A DNA stretch of 64,000 nucleotides from Pseudomonas sp. DTU12.3 (GTDB taxonomy: Bacteria; Pseudomonadota; Gammaproteobacteria; Pseudomonadales; Pseudomonadaceae). Made by a program: the position numbers and the translations under genes. Below the pieces are notes generated by a model, which worked only from the letters and a program-made list of their open reading frames with translations, was not told the origin of the DNA and did no database searches. This document shows, one piece after another, positions 26,261-35,421 of this stretch. The DNA lies in assembly GCF_004124275.1 (NCBI RefSeq), contig NZ_CP027218.1:5854501-5918500 (forward strand). Reading direction: 5' to 3'. The number at the start of each line of letters is the position of its first letter. Position 1 is the stretch's first letter.

Positions 26261-27431
26261 GGCTTGGCTCCGGCGACAAGTGGGCAAAGCAATCGGCCAG
26301 TCCTTCCAACAATAGCTGCACCTGCGCCTCGCTGTGGGCAGCGGTCAGGGTCACCCGCAGTCGTGCGCTGCCAGCGGGCACGGTAGGCGGGCGGATTGCC
26401 GTGACCAGCAAGCCGCGCTCGCGGAGCATTTGCGACAGGCGTACGGCGCGCCCGGCATCACCAATCATGATCGGTTGAATCGGGGTGAAGCTGTCCATGA
26501 GTTGCAGTCCGATCTGCTCGGCCCCTTGGCGAAATTGACCGATCAGCAGATTAAGATGCTCGCGCCGCCAATGCTCGGAACGCAGTAATTCCAGACTTTT
26601 CAGCGTTGCACACGCCAGTGCCGGCGGTTGGCTGGTGGTGTAGATGTACGGGCGGGCGAACTGGATCAGACTCTCGATCAGTTCCTCGCTTCCGGCAACA
26701 AAAGCACCCGCCGTGCCGAACGCTTTGCCGAGGGTGCCGACCAGAACCGGCACATCCTCCTGACTCAAACCGAAATGCTCGACGATCCCGCCGCCGTTGG
26801 CACCCAACGGGCCGAAACCGTGAGCATCGTCGACCATCAGCCACGCGCCTTTGGCCTTGGCCTCGCGGGCCAACGCCGGCAGATCAGCGAGGTCGCCGTC
26901 CATGCTGAACACGCCATCGGTGACCACCAGCGTATTGCCGGTGGCTTTCTCCAGGCGCTTGGCCAGGCTCACCGCGTCGTTGTGCAGATAACGATTGAAA
27001 CGCGCGCCGGACAGCAGGCCGGCATCCAGCAACGAGGCGTGATTGAGACGGTCTTCCAGCACCGTATCGCCCTGCCCGACCAGCGCCGTGACGGCGCCGA
27101 GATTGGCCATGTAACCGGTGGTGAACAGCAGCGCGCGTGGGCGACCGGTGAGGTCGGCCAGTGCTTCTTCAAGCGCGTGATGCGGGCCGCTGTGACCAAT
27201 CACCAAATGCGACGCACCGCCGCCGACACCCCAGCGTTCGGCGCCGGCGCGCCACGCTTCGATAACTTGCGGATGATTGGCCAGACCGAGGTAATCGTTG
27301 TTGCAGAAGGCGAGCAACGGCTGACCATCGACCACCACGTGCGGCCCCTGCGGAGACTCGAGCAGCGGTCGCTGGCGATACAGATTTTCAGCACGACGGG
27401 CAGCAAGGCGTGCGGCGAGATCGAAAGACAT
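26253..27431 (-). CDS. bioF: 8-amino-7-oxononanoate synthase
   Basis: BioF condenses pimeloyl-ACP/CoA with alanine to 8-amino-7-oxononanoate (PLP-dependent). Lys236 in GTLGKAFGTAG is the cofactor lysine, and MVDDAHGFGPLG supplies the Asp and His. The start MSFDLAARLAARR gives 392 aa, the usual length. It is separated from bioB by a long palindromic repeat, though it is probably in the same transcript. Confidence 0.96.
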   Translation of the reverse strand: MSFDLAARLAARRAENLYRQRPLLESPQGPHVVVDGQPLLAFCNNDYLGLANHPQVIEAWRAGAERWGVGGGASHLVIGHSGPHHALEEALADLTGRPRALLFTTGYMANLGAVTALVGQGDTVLEDRLNHASLLDAGLLSGARFNRYLHNDAVSLAKRLEKATGNTLVVTDGVFSMDGDLADLPALAREAKAKGAWLMVDDAHGFGPLGANGGGIVEHFGLSQEDVPVLVGTLGKAFGTAGAFVAGSEELIESLIQFARPYIYTTSQPPALACATLKSLELLRSEHWRREHLNLLIGQFRQGAEQIGLQLMDSFTPIQPIMIGDAGRAVRLSQMLRERGLLVTAIRPPTVPAGSARLRVTLTAAHSEAQVQLLLEGLADCFAHLSPEPSHA

Positions 27432-27458
27432 GCAGGCCTCGACAGTAAAAAACAACTC

Positions 27459-27544
27459 TGTAGGAGCTGCCGCAGGCTGCGATCTTTTGATCTTGTTTTT
27501 TAACAGACAAGATCAAAAGATCGCAGCCTGCGGCAGCTCCTACA
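27459..27544. repeat. Family-2 palindromic repeat between bioB and bioF
   Basis: Inverted arms of TGTAGGAGCTGCCGCAGGC...GATCTTG surround a 12-nt T/A-rich centre. The GATCTTTTGATC ends face inward. Arms are fully complementary, so a very stable mRNA hairpin would form inside the bio transcript. Confidence 0.93.
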
Positions 27545-27561
27545 TGGGATGCATGGGGCGG

Positions 27562-28617
27562 TTAGACGGCGGCGTTGTAGAACTGCTCGCTGCTTTTCTG
27601 CTCGACCAGCGCCTGCTCGATCGCGGCTTGATGAACTTCGTCGGAATGCTCTTCACGCGCTTCCGGCTGGATGCCCAGGCGCGCGAACAACTGCATGTCC
27701 TTGTCGGCCTGCGGGTTTGCGGTGGTCAGCAGTTTGTCGCCGTAGAAAATCGAGTTGGCACCGGCGAAGAAGGCCAGGGCCTGCATCTGCTCGTTCATCG
27801 CTTCGCGGCCAGCGGACAGACGCACGTGGGATTGCGGCATGAGGATGCGCGCCACGGCGAGCATGCGGATGAAGTCGAACGGGTCGATGTCTTCGGCGTT
27901 TTCCAGCGGCGTGCCGGCGACTTTCACCAGCATGTTGATCGGCACCGACTCCGGGTGTTCCGGCAGGTTGGCCAACTGGATCAGCAGATTGGCGCGGTCA
28001 TCCAGCGATTCGCCCATGCCGAGAATACCGCCGGAGCAGATCTTCATCCCCGACTCACGCACGTAGGCCAGCGTTTGCAGACGCTCGCTGTAAGTACGGG
28101 TGGTGATGATGCTGCCGTAGAACTCCGGCGAGGTGTCGAGGTTGTGGTTGTAGTAATCGAGACCAGCCTTGGCCAGTGCTTCGGTCTGATCCTGATCGAG
28201 ACGACCGAGGGTCATGCAGGTTTCCAGGCCCATGGCTTTCACGCCTTCGACCATCTTCAGCACGTACGGCATGTCTTTCGCCGACGGATGTTTCCACGCC
28301 GCACCCATGCAGAACCGCGTCGAGCCGATCGCCTTGGCACGTGCCGCCTCTTCGAGGACTTTCTGCACTTCCATCAGCTTTTCTTTTTCAAGGCCAGTGT
28401 TGTAGTGACCGGACTGCGGGCAGTACTTGCAGTCTTCCGGACAGGCGCCGGTCTTGATCGACAGCAGGGTCGAAACCTGCACGCGGTTGGCGTTGAAATG
28501 TGCGCGGTGCACCGTTTGCGCCTGGAACAGCAAGTCGTTGAAAGGCTGTACGAAGAGTGCTCTGACTTCGGCCAGAGACCAGTCGTGACGCAGGGTGGCG
28601 GTGGTGCTCGCGCTCAT
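27562..28617 (-). CDS. bioB: Biotin synthase
   Basis: BioB is the radical SAM enzyme that inserts sulfur into dethiobiotin. The [4Fe-4S] cysteines are Cys59, Cys63 and Cys66 (GACPEDCKYC). Segments HNLDTSPEFYGSI and CSGGILGMGE contain further cluster ligands. It has 351 aa and is the first gene of the bio operon. A BirA-type operator and a TTGACA -35 lie about 98-128 bp upstream. Confidence 0.97.
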   Translation of the reverse strand: MSASTTATLRHDWSLAEVRALFVQPFNDLLFQAQTVHRAHFNANRVQVSTLLSIKTGACPEDCKYCPQSGHYNTGLEKEKLMEVQKVLEEAARAKAIGSTRFCMGAAWKHPSAKDMPYVLKMVEGVKAMGLETCMTLGRLDQDQTEALAKAGLDYYNHNLDTSPEFYGSIITTRTYSERLQTLAYVRESGMKICSGGILGMGESLDDRANLLIQLANLPEHPESVPINMLVKVAGTPLENAEDIDPFDFIRMLAVARILMPQSHVRLSAGREAMNEQMQALAFFAGANSIFYGDKLLTTANPQADKDMQLFARLGIQPEAREEHSDEVHQAAIEQALVEQKSSEQFYNAAV

Positions 28618-28691
28618 GGGTAATTCCTTGGTTATGCTTGGCTCGCGACTGCGGAAATGGAATACCCACAGGCGCTACACGGATGTTCGGC

Positions 28692-28720
28692 ATATTTAAG
28701 GAAGAGACATGCGCTGTCAA
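28692..28720 (-). promoter_or_regulatory. Predicted bioB promoter
   Basis: On the minus strand, TTGACA (28715-28720) is followed after 15-17 nt by an AT-rich TTAAATAT (28692-28699). This gives a leader of roughly 65-75 nt to bioB. The -35 is a perfect consensus and lies within the BirA half-site; the -10 is weak. Confidence 0.55.
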
Positions 28721-29443
28721 CCACCATGCAAAGAGTCGGTTTACATCTGTTTAAAAAACGTACAGACCTGTTTGTTGTGCGATGAGCCAGCAGACGCAGA
28801 ATTGCCAATCTGCGTCGCCTGCGAAACCGATCTGCCGTGGCTTGGCGAGCATTGCGTCACCTGCGCTTTGCCGCAGACCGCAGCGGGACTCACGTGTAGC
28901 GAGTGCCTGCTAGAGCCGCCGGCGTTCGAACAGGTGGTCGTGCCGTGGCTGTATGGCTTCCCGCTCGACAGTTTGATTACACGATTTAAACACAACGCGA
29001 AATGGCCGTTTGGCCACCTGCTCGCCGACGTTCTCGGGGAATACCTGCAACATCGCTTCGAAGAGGGTTTGCCAAGGCCGGATGCGTTGTTGCCGGTGCC
29101 ACTGGCGAAACAACGCTTGCGTCAGCGCGGTTTCAATCAAGCGGCGCTGTTGGCGCGTTGGCTGGGCAAGTCGCTGGATTTACCTTGCGAGGAAGATGTT
29201 CTAGACAGGGTTCATAACACCAGCGCGCAGCAGGATCTCGACGCCAAGGCGCGTAAACGCAATCTGCTGCAAGCCTTCAGCCTCAATCCCGATGCACAGG
29301 TAAAGGGCCGACATCTGGCGTTGATCGATGATGTGCTGACGACCGGCGCCACCGCCCAAGCGTTGGCCCGATTGTTAATGAAAGCTGGCGCAGCAAGAGT
29401 TGACGTCTACTGCCTCGCCCGCACACCAAAACCCGGAACCTGA
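28709..29443 (+). CDS. comF: ComF-family phosphoribosyltransferase-like protein
   Basis: This 244-aa ComF-like protein has an N-terminal zinc-finger-like region (CLLCDEPADAELPICVAC) and a C-terminal PRTase fold with LIDDVLTTGAT. ComF proteins assist handling of incoming single-stranded DNA in competent bacteria; in Pseudomonas the role is not clear. ATG 28709 has AAGGA 6 nt upstream. Its first codons contain the BirA operator, so codons for CQP and VYI are constrained at DNA level. Confidence 0.88.
   Translation: MRCQPPCKESVYICLKNVQTCLLCDEPADAELPICVACETDLPWLGEHCVTCALPQTAAGLTCSECLLEPPAFEQVVVPWLYGFPLDSLITRFKHNAKWPFGHLLADVLGEYLQHRFEEGLPRPDALLPVPLAKQRLRQRGFNQAALLARWLGKSLDLPCEEDVLDRVHNTSAQQDLDAKARKRNLLQAFSLNPDAQVKGRHLALIDDVLTTGATAQALARLLMKAGAARVDVYCLARTPKPGT
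28715..28745. promoter_or_regulatory. BirA-type biotin operator
   Basis: TGTCAACC-N15-GGTTTACA closely matches the bacterial BirA consensus TTGTAAACC-N14-16-GGTTTACAA (15 of 18 positions). One half-site (GGTTGACA on the minus strand) contains the bioB -35 box. The whole site lies within codons 3-13 of divergent comF. Confidence 0.7.
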
Positions 29444-29461
29444 GGCCAACACATAACCCCC

Positions 29462-29538
29462 GTAGGAGCTGCGGCACGCTGCGATCTTTTGATCTTCAAA
29501 AACAAGATCAAAAGATCGCAGCGTGCCGCAGCTCCTAC
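29462..29538. repeat. Family-2 palindromic repeat after comF
   Basis: Two perfect 35-bp arms (GTAGGAGCTGCGGCACGCTG onward) around CAAAAAC. The core reads GCGGCACGC where the bioB/bioF copy reads GCCGCAGGC, and both arms changed together. Confidence 0.93.
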
Positions 29539-29620
29539 AGGGGATTTCGTTTGGCTTGACTCTCGCGTTGCAAGCGGCCAACTTCACTCCCCACCGCCAC
29601 AGCTAAAAAGCACCCCATTC

Positions 29621-30385
29621 ATGTCCATGCCTTCCCTGTTGTCCCAGCACATCGTCCGCCGTCCGCAGCGCATCGCCCTGCTGCAACACATCGCCGAACA
29701 GGGTTCGATCACCCGCGCGGCAAAAAGCGCAGGCCTGAGTTACAAAGCGGCGTGGGACGCCATCGATGAGCTGAACAATCTCGCGCAGAAACCGCTGGTC
29801 GAACGCGCCGTCGGCGGCAAGGGCGGCGGCGGCGCAAAACTTTCCAGCGAAGGCGAACGGGTGTTGCGCCTGTATCAAAAGCTGCAAGCCTTGCAGGCGC
29901 AGGTGCTGGAAGCGGCAGAAGACGCTAGCGATCTTGACCTGCTTGGTCGGCTGATGCTCCGAACCAGCGCGCGCAATCAGTTGCACGGCAAGGTCGTGGC
30001 GATTGACAGTCAGGGCCGCAATGACCTGATCCGCCTCGAACTGGCTGAAGGCCTGCACCTCGACGCGCAGATTACCCACGACAGCACCGTGCACTTGGAA
30101 CTGCAGTCCGGCACCGAAGTGGTGGCGTTGATCAAGGCGGGCTGGCTCGAACTGCTGACCGTCGAGCAACCTGCAACGTCTGGTCACAATCTTCTGAAGG
30201 GCACTATCGAAGCCATTCTCGATGCCGAGGACGGCCCCAGCGAAGTGCGCATTACCCTGCCCAACGGCCATACCCTCTGCGCCCTGGCCGAGCCGCTGGA
30301 CTTGCGCACCCGTGGTCTGACCGTTGAACAACCGGTGCAGGTGCAGTTTTCAGCGTCCAACGTGCTGATCGGTACTCCGCTGTAG
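29621..30385 (+). CDS. modE: ModE-type molybdate-responsive regulator
   Basis: This 254-aa protein has an N-terminal LysR-like winged HTH (GSITRAAKSAGLSYKAAWDA) and the glycine-rich wing GGKGGGGAKL typical of ModE. Two C-terminal TOBE/Mop domains for molybdate follow (around 125-185 and 195-250). It would repress molybdate uptake genes, but no mod transporter is in the window. An open frame extends upstream into the repeat; ATG 29621 fits the family start, although the ribosome-binding site is poor. Confidence 0.9.
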   Translation: MSMPSLLSQHIVRRPQRIALLQHIAEQGSITRAAKSAGLSYKAAWDAIDELNNLAQKPLVERAVGGKGGGGAKLSSEGERVLRLYQKLQALQAQVLEAAEDASDLDLLGRLMLRTSARNQLHGKVVAIDSQGRNDLIRLELAEGLHLDAQITHDSTVHLELQSGTEVVALIKAGWLELLTVEQPATSGHNLLKGTIEAILDAEDGPSEVRITLPNGHTLCALAEPLDLRTRGLTVEQPVQVQFSASNVLIGTPL

Positions 30386-30455
30386 TCAGGCGCTGCAACG
30401 AAAGCGTCATCGACGCTCATTAAGGTGGCTGCCAAAACCAAGCAGGGAGCCTGAT

Positions 30456-32357
30456 GTGAGCCTATTAGAAGAAAACCAATCGACTGACCTGGAAAAAATG
30501 GTCGGCCTCAGCCGTCGCGGTTTCATCGGCGCCGGTGCGCTGTGCGGCGCGGCGATGTTCCTCGGTGGCAGCCTGCTGAGCCGCAGTGCGCTGGCCACCG
30601 GCATCAGTGCCGGTAACAGCCGCTTGCTCGGTTTCGAAAGCATTCCGGCGGCGACCACTGACGTGATCAGCCTGCCCAAAGGCTACAAATCCTCGGTGCT
30701 GATCAGTTGGGGCCAACCGTTGCACAAAAACGGTCCGGCGTTCGACCCGAGCGGCAACGGCACCGCCGCCGCACAGGAAGTGCAGTTCGGCGACAACAAT
30801 GACGGCATGAGCCTGTTCGCTTTCCCCGACGACCGCAACCGCGCGTTGATGGCGATCAACAACGAATACACCAACTACCGCTATCTCTACCCGCACGGTG
30901 GCATGCCGAAATCGGCCGAGGACGTACGCAAGGCGCTGGCCTGCGAAGGCGTTTCGGTGATCGAGGTGCAGCGCAAGAACGGCCAGTGGCAGTTCGTTCA
31001 AGGCTCGCGTTACAACCGCCGTATCCACGGCAACTCACCGCTGCGCATCGGCGGCCCCGCTGCCGGTCACGCCTTGATGAAAACTGCCGCCGACAAACAC
31101 GGCAAACAAGTCCTCGGCACCTTCCAGAACTGCGCCAACGGTAAAACCCCGTGGGGCACTTACCTGACCTGCGAAGAAAACTTCACCGACTGCTTCGGCA
31201 GCAGCAACGCCCAGCAGCCGTTCGATCCGGCGCAGAAGCGCTACGGTGTGTCGGCCGCCAGCCGCGAGATCAACTGGCATCCGTATGACCCGCGCTTCGA
31301 CATGGCGAAGAACCCCAACGAACTCAACCGTCACGGCTGGGTGGTCGAGATCGATCCGTTCGACCCGCAATCGACCCCGGTCAAGCGTACGGCGCTGGGT
31401 CGTTTCAAACATGAAAACGCCGCACTCGCCGAGACCGACGACGGTCGCGCCGTGGTGTACATGGGCGACGACGAGCGTGGCGAGTTCATCTACAAATTCG
31501 TCAGCCGTGACCGCATCAACCATCGCAACCCGAAAGCCAACCGCGACATTCTCGATCACGGCACCTTGTACGTGGCCAAGTTCGACAACGGCGACAGCAA
31601 CCCCGATCACCCGAAAGGCCAGGGCCAGTGGATCGAACTGACCCACGGCAAGAACGGCATCGACGCCAGCAGCGGTTTTGCCGACCAGGCCGAAGTGCTG
31701 ATTCTCGCGCGCCTCGCCGCCAGTGTCGTTGGCGCCACGCGTATGGACCGCCCGGAATGGATCGTCGTCAGCCCCAAGGATGGCCAGGTTTATTGCACCC
31801 TGACCAACAACGCCAAGCGCGGCGAAGACGGGCAACCGGTGGGCGGACCGAACCCTCGCGAAAAGAACGTTTACGGGCAGATCCTGCGCTGGCGCACTGA
31901 TCGCGACGATCACGCGGCGAAGACGTTTGCCTGGGATCTGTTTGTGGTCGCCGGCAACCCGGGTGTGCACGCCGGGACGCCGAAGGGCGGCTCGAAAAAC
32001 ATCACCGCGCAGAACATGTTCAACAGCCCCGATGGTTTGGGCTTCGACAAGGCCGGACGCTTGTGGATTCTCACTGATGGCGACTCCAGCAACGCCGGGG
32101 ACTTTGCCGGGATGGGCAATAACCAGATGCTCTGCGCCGATCCGAAGACCGGTGAAATTCGCCGCTTCATGGTCGGGCCGATTGGTTGTGAAGTTACCGG
32201 GATCAGCTTCTCGCCGGATCAGAAGACCCTGTTTGTCGGGATTCAGCATCCGGGGGAGAACGGCGGTTCGACGTTCCCTGAGCATTTGCCGAATGGCAAA
32301 CCACGCTCCTCGGTGATGGCGATTACCCGTGAGGATGGCGGGATCGTCGGCGCCTGA
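30456..32357 (+). CDS. PhoX-like phosphatase (DUF839), Tat-exported
   Basis: This 633-aa protein of the PhoX/DUF839 family is an alkaline phosphatase-type enzyme exported by Tat. The signal has S19-R-R-G-F (SRRGFIGAG) and a hydrophobic stretch. Family segments TCEENFTDCFG, GRFKHENAALAE, YMGDDERGEF and SPDGLGFD are visible and include likely Ca/Fe ligands. The start is GTG 30456 with GGGAG about 8 nt upstream. No good Pho box was found. It may hydrolyse phosphoesters in the periplasm; activity is inferred from family. Confidence 0.85.
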   Translation: MSLLEENQSTDLEKMVGLSRRGFIGAGALCGAAMFLGGSLLSRSALATGISAGNSRLLGFESIPAATTDVISLPKGYKSSVLISWGQPLHKNGPAFDPSGNGTAAAQEVQFGDNNDGMSLFAFPDDRNRALMAINNEYTNYRYLYPHGGMPKSAEDVRKALACEGVSVIEVQRKNGQWQFVQGSRYNRRIHGNSPLRIGGPAAGHALMKTAADKHGKQVLGTFQNCANGKTPWGTYLTCEENFTDCFGSSNAQQPFDPAQKRYGVSAASREINWHPYDPRFDMAKNPNELNRHGWVVEIDPFDPQSTPVKRTALGRFKHENAALAETDDGRAVVYMGDDERGEFIYKFVSRDRINHRNPKANRDILDHGTLYVAKFDNGDSNPDHPKGQGQWIELTHGKNGIDASSGFADQAEVLILARLAASVVGATRMDRPEWIVVSPKDGQVYCTLTNNAKRGEDGQPVGGPNPREKNVYGQILRWRTDRDDHAAKTFAWDLFVVAGNPGVHAGTPKGGSKNITAQNMFNSPDGLGFDKAGRLWILTDGDSSNAGDFAGMGNNQMLCADPKTGEIRRFMVGPIGCEVTGISFSPDQKTLFVGIQHPGENGGSTFPEHLPNGKPRSSVMAITREDGGIVGA

Positions 32358-32366
32358 TAAACCGCC

Positions 32367-32458
32367 TTCGCGAGCAGGCTCGCTCCCACATTGGATCATC
32401 CGTGTGCATGAGATAGTGGGCACACTGAAGATCCTGTGGGAGCGAGCCTGCTCGCGAA
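32367..32458. repeat. REPIN (GAGCAGGCTCGCTCCCAC variant)
   Basis: Inverted arms with CAGGCTCG in place of the usual CAAGCCCG, matched in both arms. It lies between the phosphatase and kinase genes. Confidence 0.88.
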
Positions 32459-32550
32459 GAGGTTCAACCAGACACCAACCACCTCCCCCGCTGCCATCTG
32501 CGCTACCATGCTGGGCCGGACGCGGCAGCCTGCTGCGCGCAGGAGTCAGC

Positions 32551-33525
32551 ATGGCCCACCCGTTTGAAACCCTCACACCCGACCTCGTCCTCGATGCCGT
32601 TGAAAGCATTGGCTTCCTCAGTGATGCGCGCATTCTGGCGCTCAACAGCTACGAGAACCGCGTCTATCAGGTCGGCATCGAAGACTCCGAACCGCTGATC
32701 GCCAAGTTCTACCGCCCGCAACGCTGGACCAACGAAGCCATCCTCGAAGAGCACAAGTTCACCTTCGAGCTGGCCGACGTCGACATCCCGGTGGTTGCAC
32801 CAATGATCCACAACGGCGAAACCCTGCACGAACACGCCGGTTTCCGCTTCACCTTGTTCCCGCGTCGTGGCGGCCGGGCGCCGGAGCCGGGCAATCTCGA
32901 TCAGCTGTACCGCCTCGGCCAGTTGCTCGGGCGCATTCACGCGGTCGGCGCGACCAAGCCGTTCGAACACCGCGAAGCCCTCGCCGTGCAGAACTTCGGC
33001 CACGCCTCGCTGAACACCTTGCTCGAAGGCAACTTCATCCCCAAGAGCCTGCTGCCGGCCTACGAGTCCGTCGCCCGCGACCTGCTCAAGCGCGTCGAAG
33101 ATGCCTACGCCAACACCCCGCACCAGAACATCCGCATGCACGGCGACTGCCACCCCGGCAACATGATGTGCCGTGACGAGATGTTCCACATCGTCGACCT
33201 CGACGACTGCCGCATGGGCCCGGCCGTGCAGGACATCTGGATGATGCTCGCCGGCGACCGTCAGGAATGCCTCGGGCAACTGTCTGAGTTGATGGACGGC
33301 TACAACGAATTCCACGATTTCGACCCGCGCGAACTGGCGCTGATCGAACCGTTGCGCGCGCTGCGCCTGATGCATTACAGCGCTTGGCTGGCACGGCGTT
33401 GGGATGACCCGGCGTTTCCGCACAGTTTTCCGTGGTTCGGTACTGAACGTTACTGGGGCGATCAGGTGTTGGCGTTGCGCGAGCAACTGTCCGCACTGAA
33501 TGAAGAGCCACTGAAACTCTTCTGA
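32551..33525 (+). CDS. srkA: SrkA/YihE-like stress response kinase
   Basis: This 324-aa APH-type Ser/Thr kinase of the SrkA (YihE/RdoA) family protects cells in Cpx-type stress and limits stress-related cell death. The catalytic loop HGDCHPGN starts at His197, and the metal-binding Asp216 is in HIVDLDDC. AGGAG lies 5 nt before ATG 32551. In enterics dsbA follows; here a repeat and rarD follow instead. Confidence 0.88.
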   Translation: MAHPFETLTPDLVLDAVESIGFLSDARILALNSYENRVYQVGIEDSEPLIAKFYRPQRWTNEAILEEHKFTFELADVDIPVVAPMIHNGETLHEHAGFRFTLFPRRGGRAPEPGNLDQLYRLGQLLGRIHAVGATKPFEHREALAVQNFGHASLNTLLEGNFIPKSLLPAYESVARDLLKRVEDAYANTPHQNIRMHGDCHPGNMMCRDEMFHIVDLDDCRMGPAVQDIWMMLAGDRQECLGQLSELMDGYNEFHDFDPRELALIEPLRALRLMHYSAWLARRWDDPAFPHSFPWFGTERYWGDQVLALREQLSALNEEPLKLF

Positions 33526-33536
33526 TCAAAATCAAA

Positions 33537-33616
33537 GATCAAAAGATCGCAGCCTTCGGCAGCTCCTACCTTGGAATGCATATCCCTGCAGGAGCTGCCG
33601 CAGGCTGCGATCTTTT
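33537..33616. repeat. Family-2 repeat, GATC ends outward
   Basis: Arms start GATCAAAAGATCGCAGCC and end GGCTGCGATCTTTT with the TAGGAGCTGCCG parts facing the centre. This is the reverse arrangement of the copies at 27459 and 29462. Confidence 0.88.
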
Positions 33617-33691
33617 CGCTTTCTGACACGACACATCTATACAACCTCCTTACAATCCCCCCTTTGTCAGCTGCCTGAGCAAGGATTCTGC

Positions 33692-34579
33692 ATGCAAGCC
33701 GCCAACCCGCGTCGCGGGTACATTCTGGGCCTGAGTGCCTACATCATCTGGGGCCTGTTCCCGATCTATTTCAAAGCCATTGCCGAGGTTCCGGCGGTCG
33801 AGATCATCATCCACCGGGTGTTGTGGTCGGCGTTGTTCGGCGCGCTGTTGCTGATGGTGTGGAAGCACCCGGGCTGGTTGCGCGAACTGCTCGACAACCC
33901 GAAACGCCTGGCGATCCTCGCGTTGAGCGGCACGTTGATCGCCGCCAACTGGCTGACTTATGTGTGGTCGGTGAACAACGGGCGCATGCTCGAAGCCAGC
34001 CTCGGTTACTACATCAACCCGCTGGTCAACGTGCTGTTGGGGATGTTGCTTCTTGGCGAGCGTCTGCGGCGGATGCAGTGGGTCGCAGTCGCCTTGGCGG
34101 CGGTGGGCGTGGCGCAGCAGGTGTGGCAGGTCGGCAGCTTGCCGTGGGTGTCGCTAGTGCTGGCGTTGACCTTCGGCTTCTACGGCCTGATCCGCAAGCA
34201 GGCGCCGGTCAAGGCGTTGCCGGGGCTGGTGGTGGAAACCTGGATGCTGGTGCCGATTGCCATTGCCTGGCTGCTCTTCAACCAGACCGCGACCAGCGCA
34301 CAACCCGAGTTCTGGACCACGTCGCAAGCGTGGTGGCTGGTAGCCGCCGGGCCGGTCACCTTGGTTCCGTTGGTGTGCTTCAACGCCGCCACGCGACACT
34401 TGCCTTACACCACGATCGGCTTCCTGCAATACCTCGCACCGACACTGGTGCTGTTGCAAGCGGTGCTGCTGTTCGGTGAACACTTGTCGTCCAGCACACT
34501 GATCGCATTCATCTTCATCTGGGCCGGTCTGGCCGTTTACAGCGTCGACGCCGTGATCAGTTTGCGTCGCCGCGCCTGA
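33692..34579 (+). CDS. rarD: RarD-family EamA transporter
   Basis: This 295-aa inner-membrane protein of the drug/metabolite transporter superfamily has ten predicted helices in two EamA repeats. YILGLSAYIIWGLFPIYFK at the N-terminus is typical of RarD. The substrate is unknown (RarD was linked to chloramphenicol sensitivity). AAGGA lies 7 nt before ATG 33692. Confidence 0.88.
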   Translation: MQAANPRRGYILGLSAYIIWGLFPIYFKAIAEVPAVEIIIHRVLWSALFGALLLMVWKHPGWLRELLDNPKRLAILALSGTLIAANWLTYVWSVNNGRMLEASLGYYINPLVNVLLGMLLLGERLRRMQWVAVALAAVGVAQQVWQVGSLPWVSLVLALTFGFYGLIRKQAPVKALPGLVVETWMLVPIAIAWLLFNQTATSAQPEFWTTSQAWWLVAAGPVTLVPLVCFNAATRHLPYTTIGFLQYLAPTLVLLQAVLLFGEHLSSSTLIAFIFIWAGLAVYSVDAVISLRRRA

Positions 34580-34642
34580 TCAGAAAACGTACAAACCTCT
34601 GCAGGCTACGGTTCTCGTGGCCTGCAACGTTCCTTCCCAAGG

Positions 34643-34791
34643 TTATCCACAGCGTGATCCCCGCCGTTTGTGTGCAAGTCACTGAATGTTGTCGGTTTTT
34701 TGATCAATTAGCGCAAAGCCACGGCCTGTATGGCGCTGCGGCTGGTCTCTACAGGTTATCCACAGGCAGGTGCACGTTAAAACTGGATAAC
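34643..34791. promoter_or_regulatory. Cluster of DnaA-box sequences
   Basis: Two perfect TTATCCACA boxes on the + strand (34643-34651 and 34756-34764), plus a weaker reverse-strand TTATCCAGT at 34781-34790, lie in the 223-bp gap between the convergent rarD and GcvR-like genes. No dnaA or other origin gene is near. Confidence 0.6.
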
Positions 34792-34802
34792 CCGGACGGT
34801 GT

Positions 34803-35321
34803 TCAAAGGTCTGTGCGTAACACCAACTCGACCATTAGATCATCGGCCAGGGTTTCCAGGCGTGACTGCAAGACGTCGAGCGACAAGGTCAGCGGCACCG
34901 CGAGAATCGCCTCGGCGTGAAACAGCGGCTCGCTGCTCATCGGTGCCGGACGCACCTCAGTCACCAGCCGTTCGAGGTTGACGCCCTGCTCGCTCAACAG
35001 CCGCGTGATGTCGCGCACAATCCCCGGCCGGTCGTTGCCTACCAGTTCCATGGCGATCGGTTTCCAGGTACAGGACTGTTCGATACCGCTTTCGGCAATC
35101 AGCACGCGAATGCCATGCGTCGACAAGGCTTGTAGGGAATCGACTAATTCGTCGTAAGCCTCCGCCGGCACGCCCACCCGGAGAATCCCGGCGAACTGCC
35201 CGGCCATCCGCGACATCCGGCTTTCCAGCCAGTTTCCGCCATGGTCGGCAATGCATTGGGCAATGCGCTCGACCTGCCCGGGCTTGTCCGGGGCGAACAC
35301 GGTGAGTACGAGATGGTCCAT
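34803..35321 (-). CDS. GcvR-like ACT-domain regulator
   Basis: This 172-aa protein consists of two ACT domains (MDHLVLTVFAPDKPGQVERI and IAMELVGNDRPGIVRDIT) and belongs to the glycine cleavage system repressor GcvR family. It has no DNA-binding domain, so it would act by binding a partner such as GcvA or by sensing glycine. No gcv genes are adjacent. It is convergent with rarD across the DnaA-box region. Confidence 0.85.
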   Translation of the reverse strand: MDHLVLTVFAPDKPGQVERIAQCIADHGGNWLESRMSRMAGQFAGILRVGVPAEAYDELVDSLQALSTHGIRVLIAESGIEQSCTWKPIAMELVGNDRPGIVRDITRLLSEQGVNLERLVTEVRPAPMSSEPLFHAEAILAVPLTLSLDVLQSRLETLADDLMVELVLRTDL

Positions 35322-35421
35322 GGCGCCGCCCTCTTGTCATGACTTTTGTTATAGAAGGGCAAGTATAGGCAAGCACGTCAATTCAGCCCGACCCGACCTG
35401 CCTTGCTGAAAAACTGTGCCT

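Noticed and set aside
30399..30420. Possible Pho box before the PhoX-like gene
   Set aside because: GCGTCAT and CGCTCAT are 3 bp apart, not 4, and each half matches only 5 of 7 positions of CTGTCAT.
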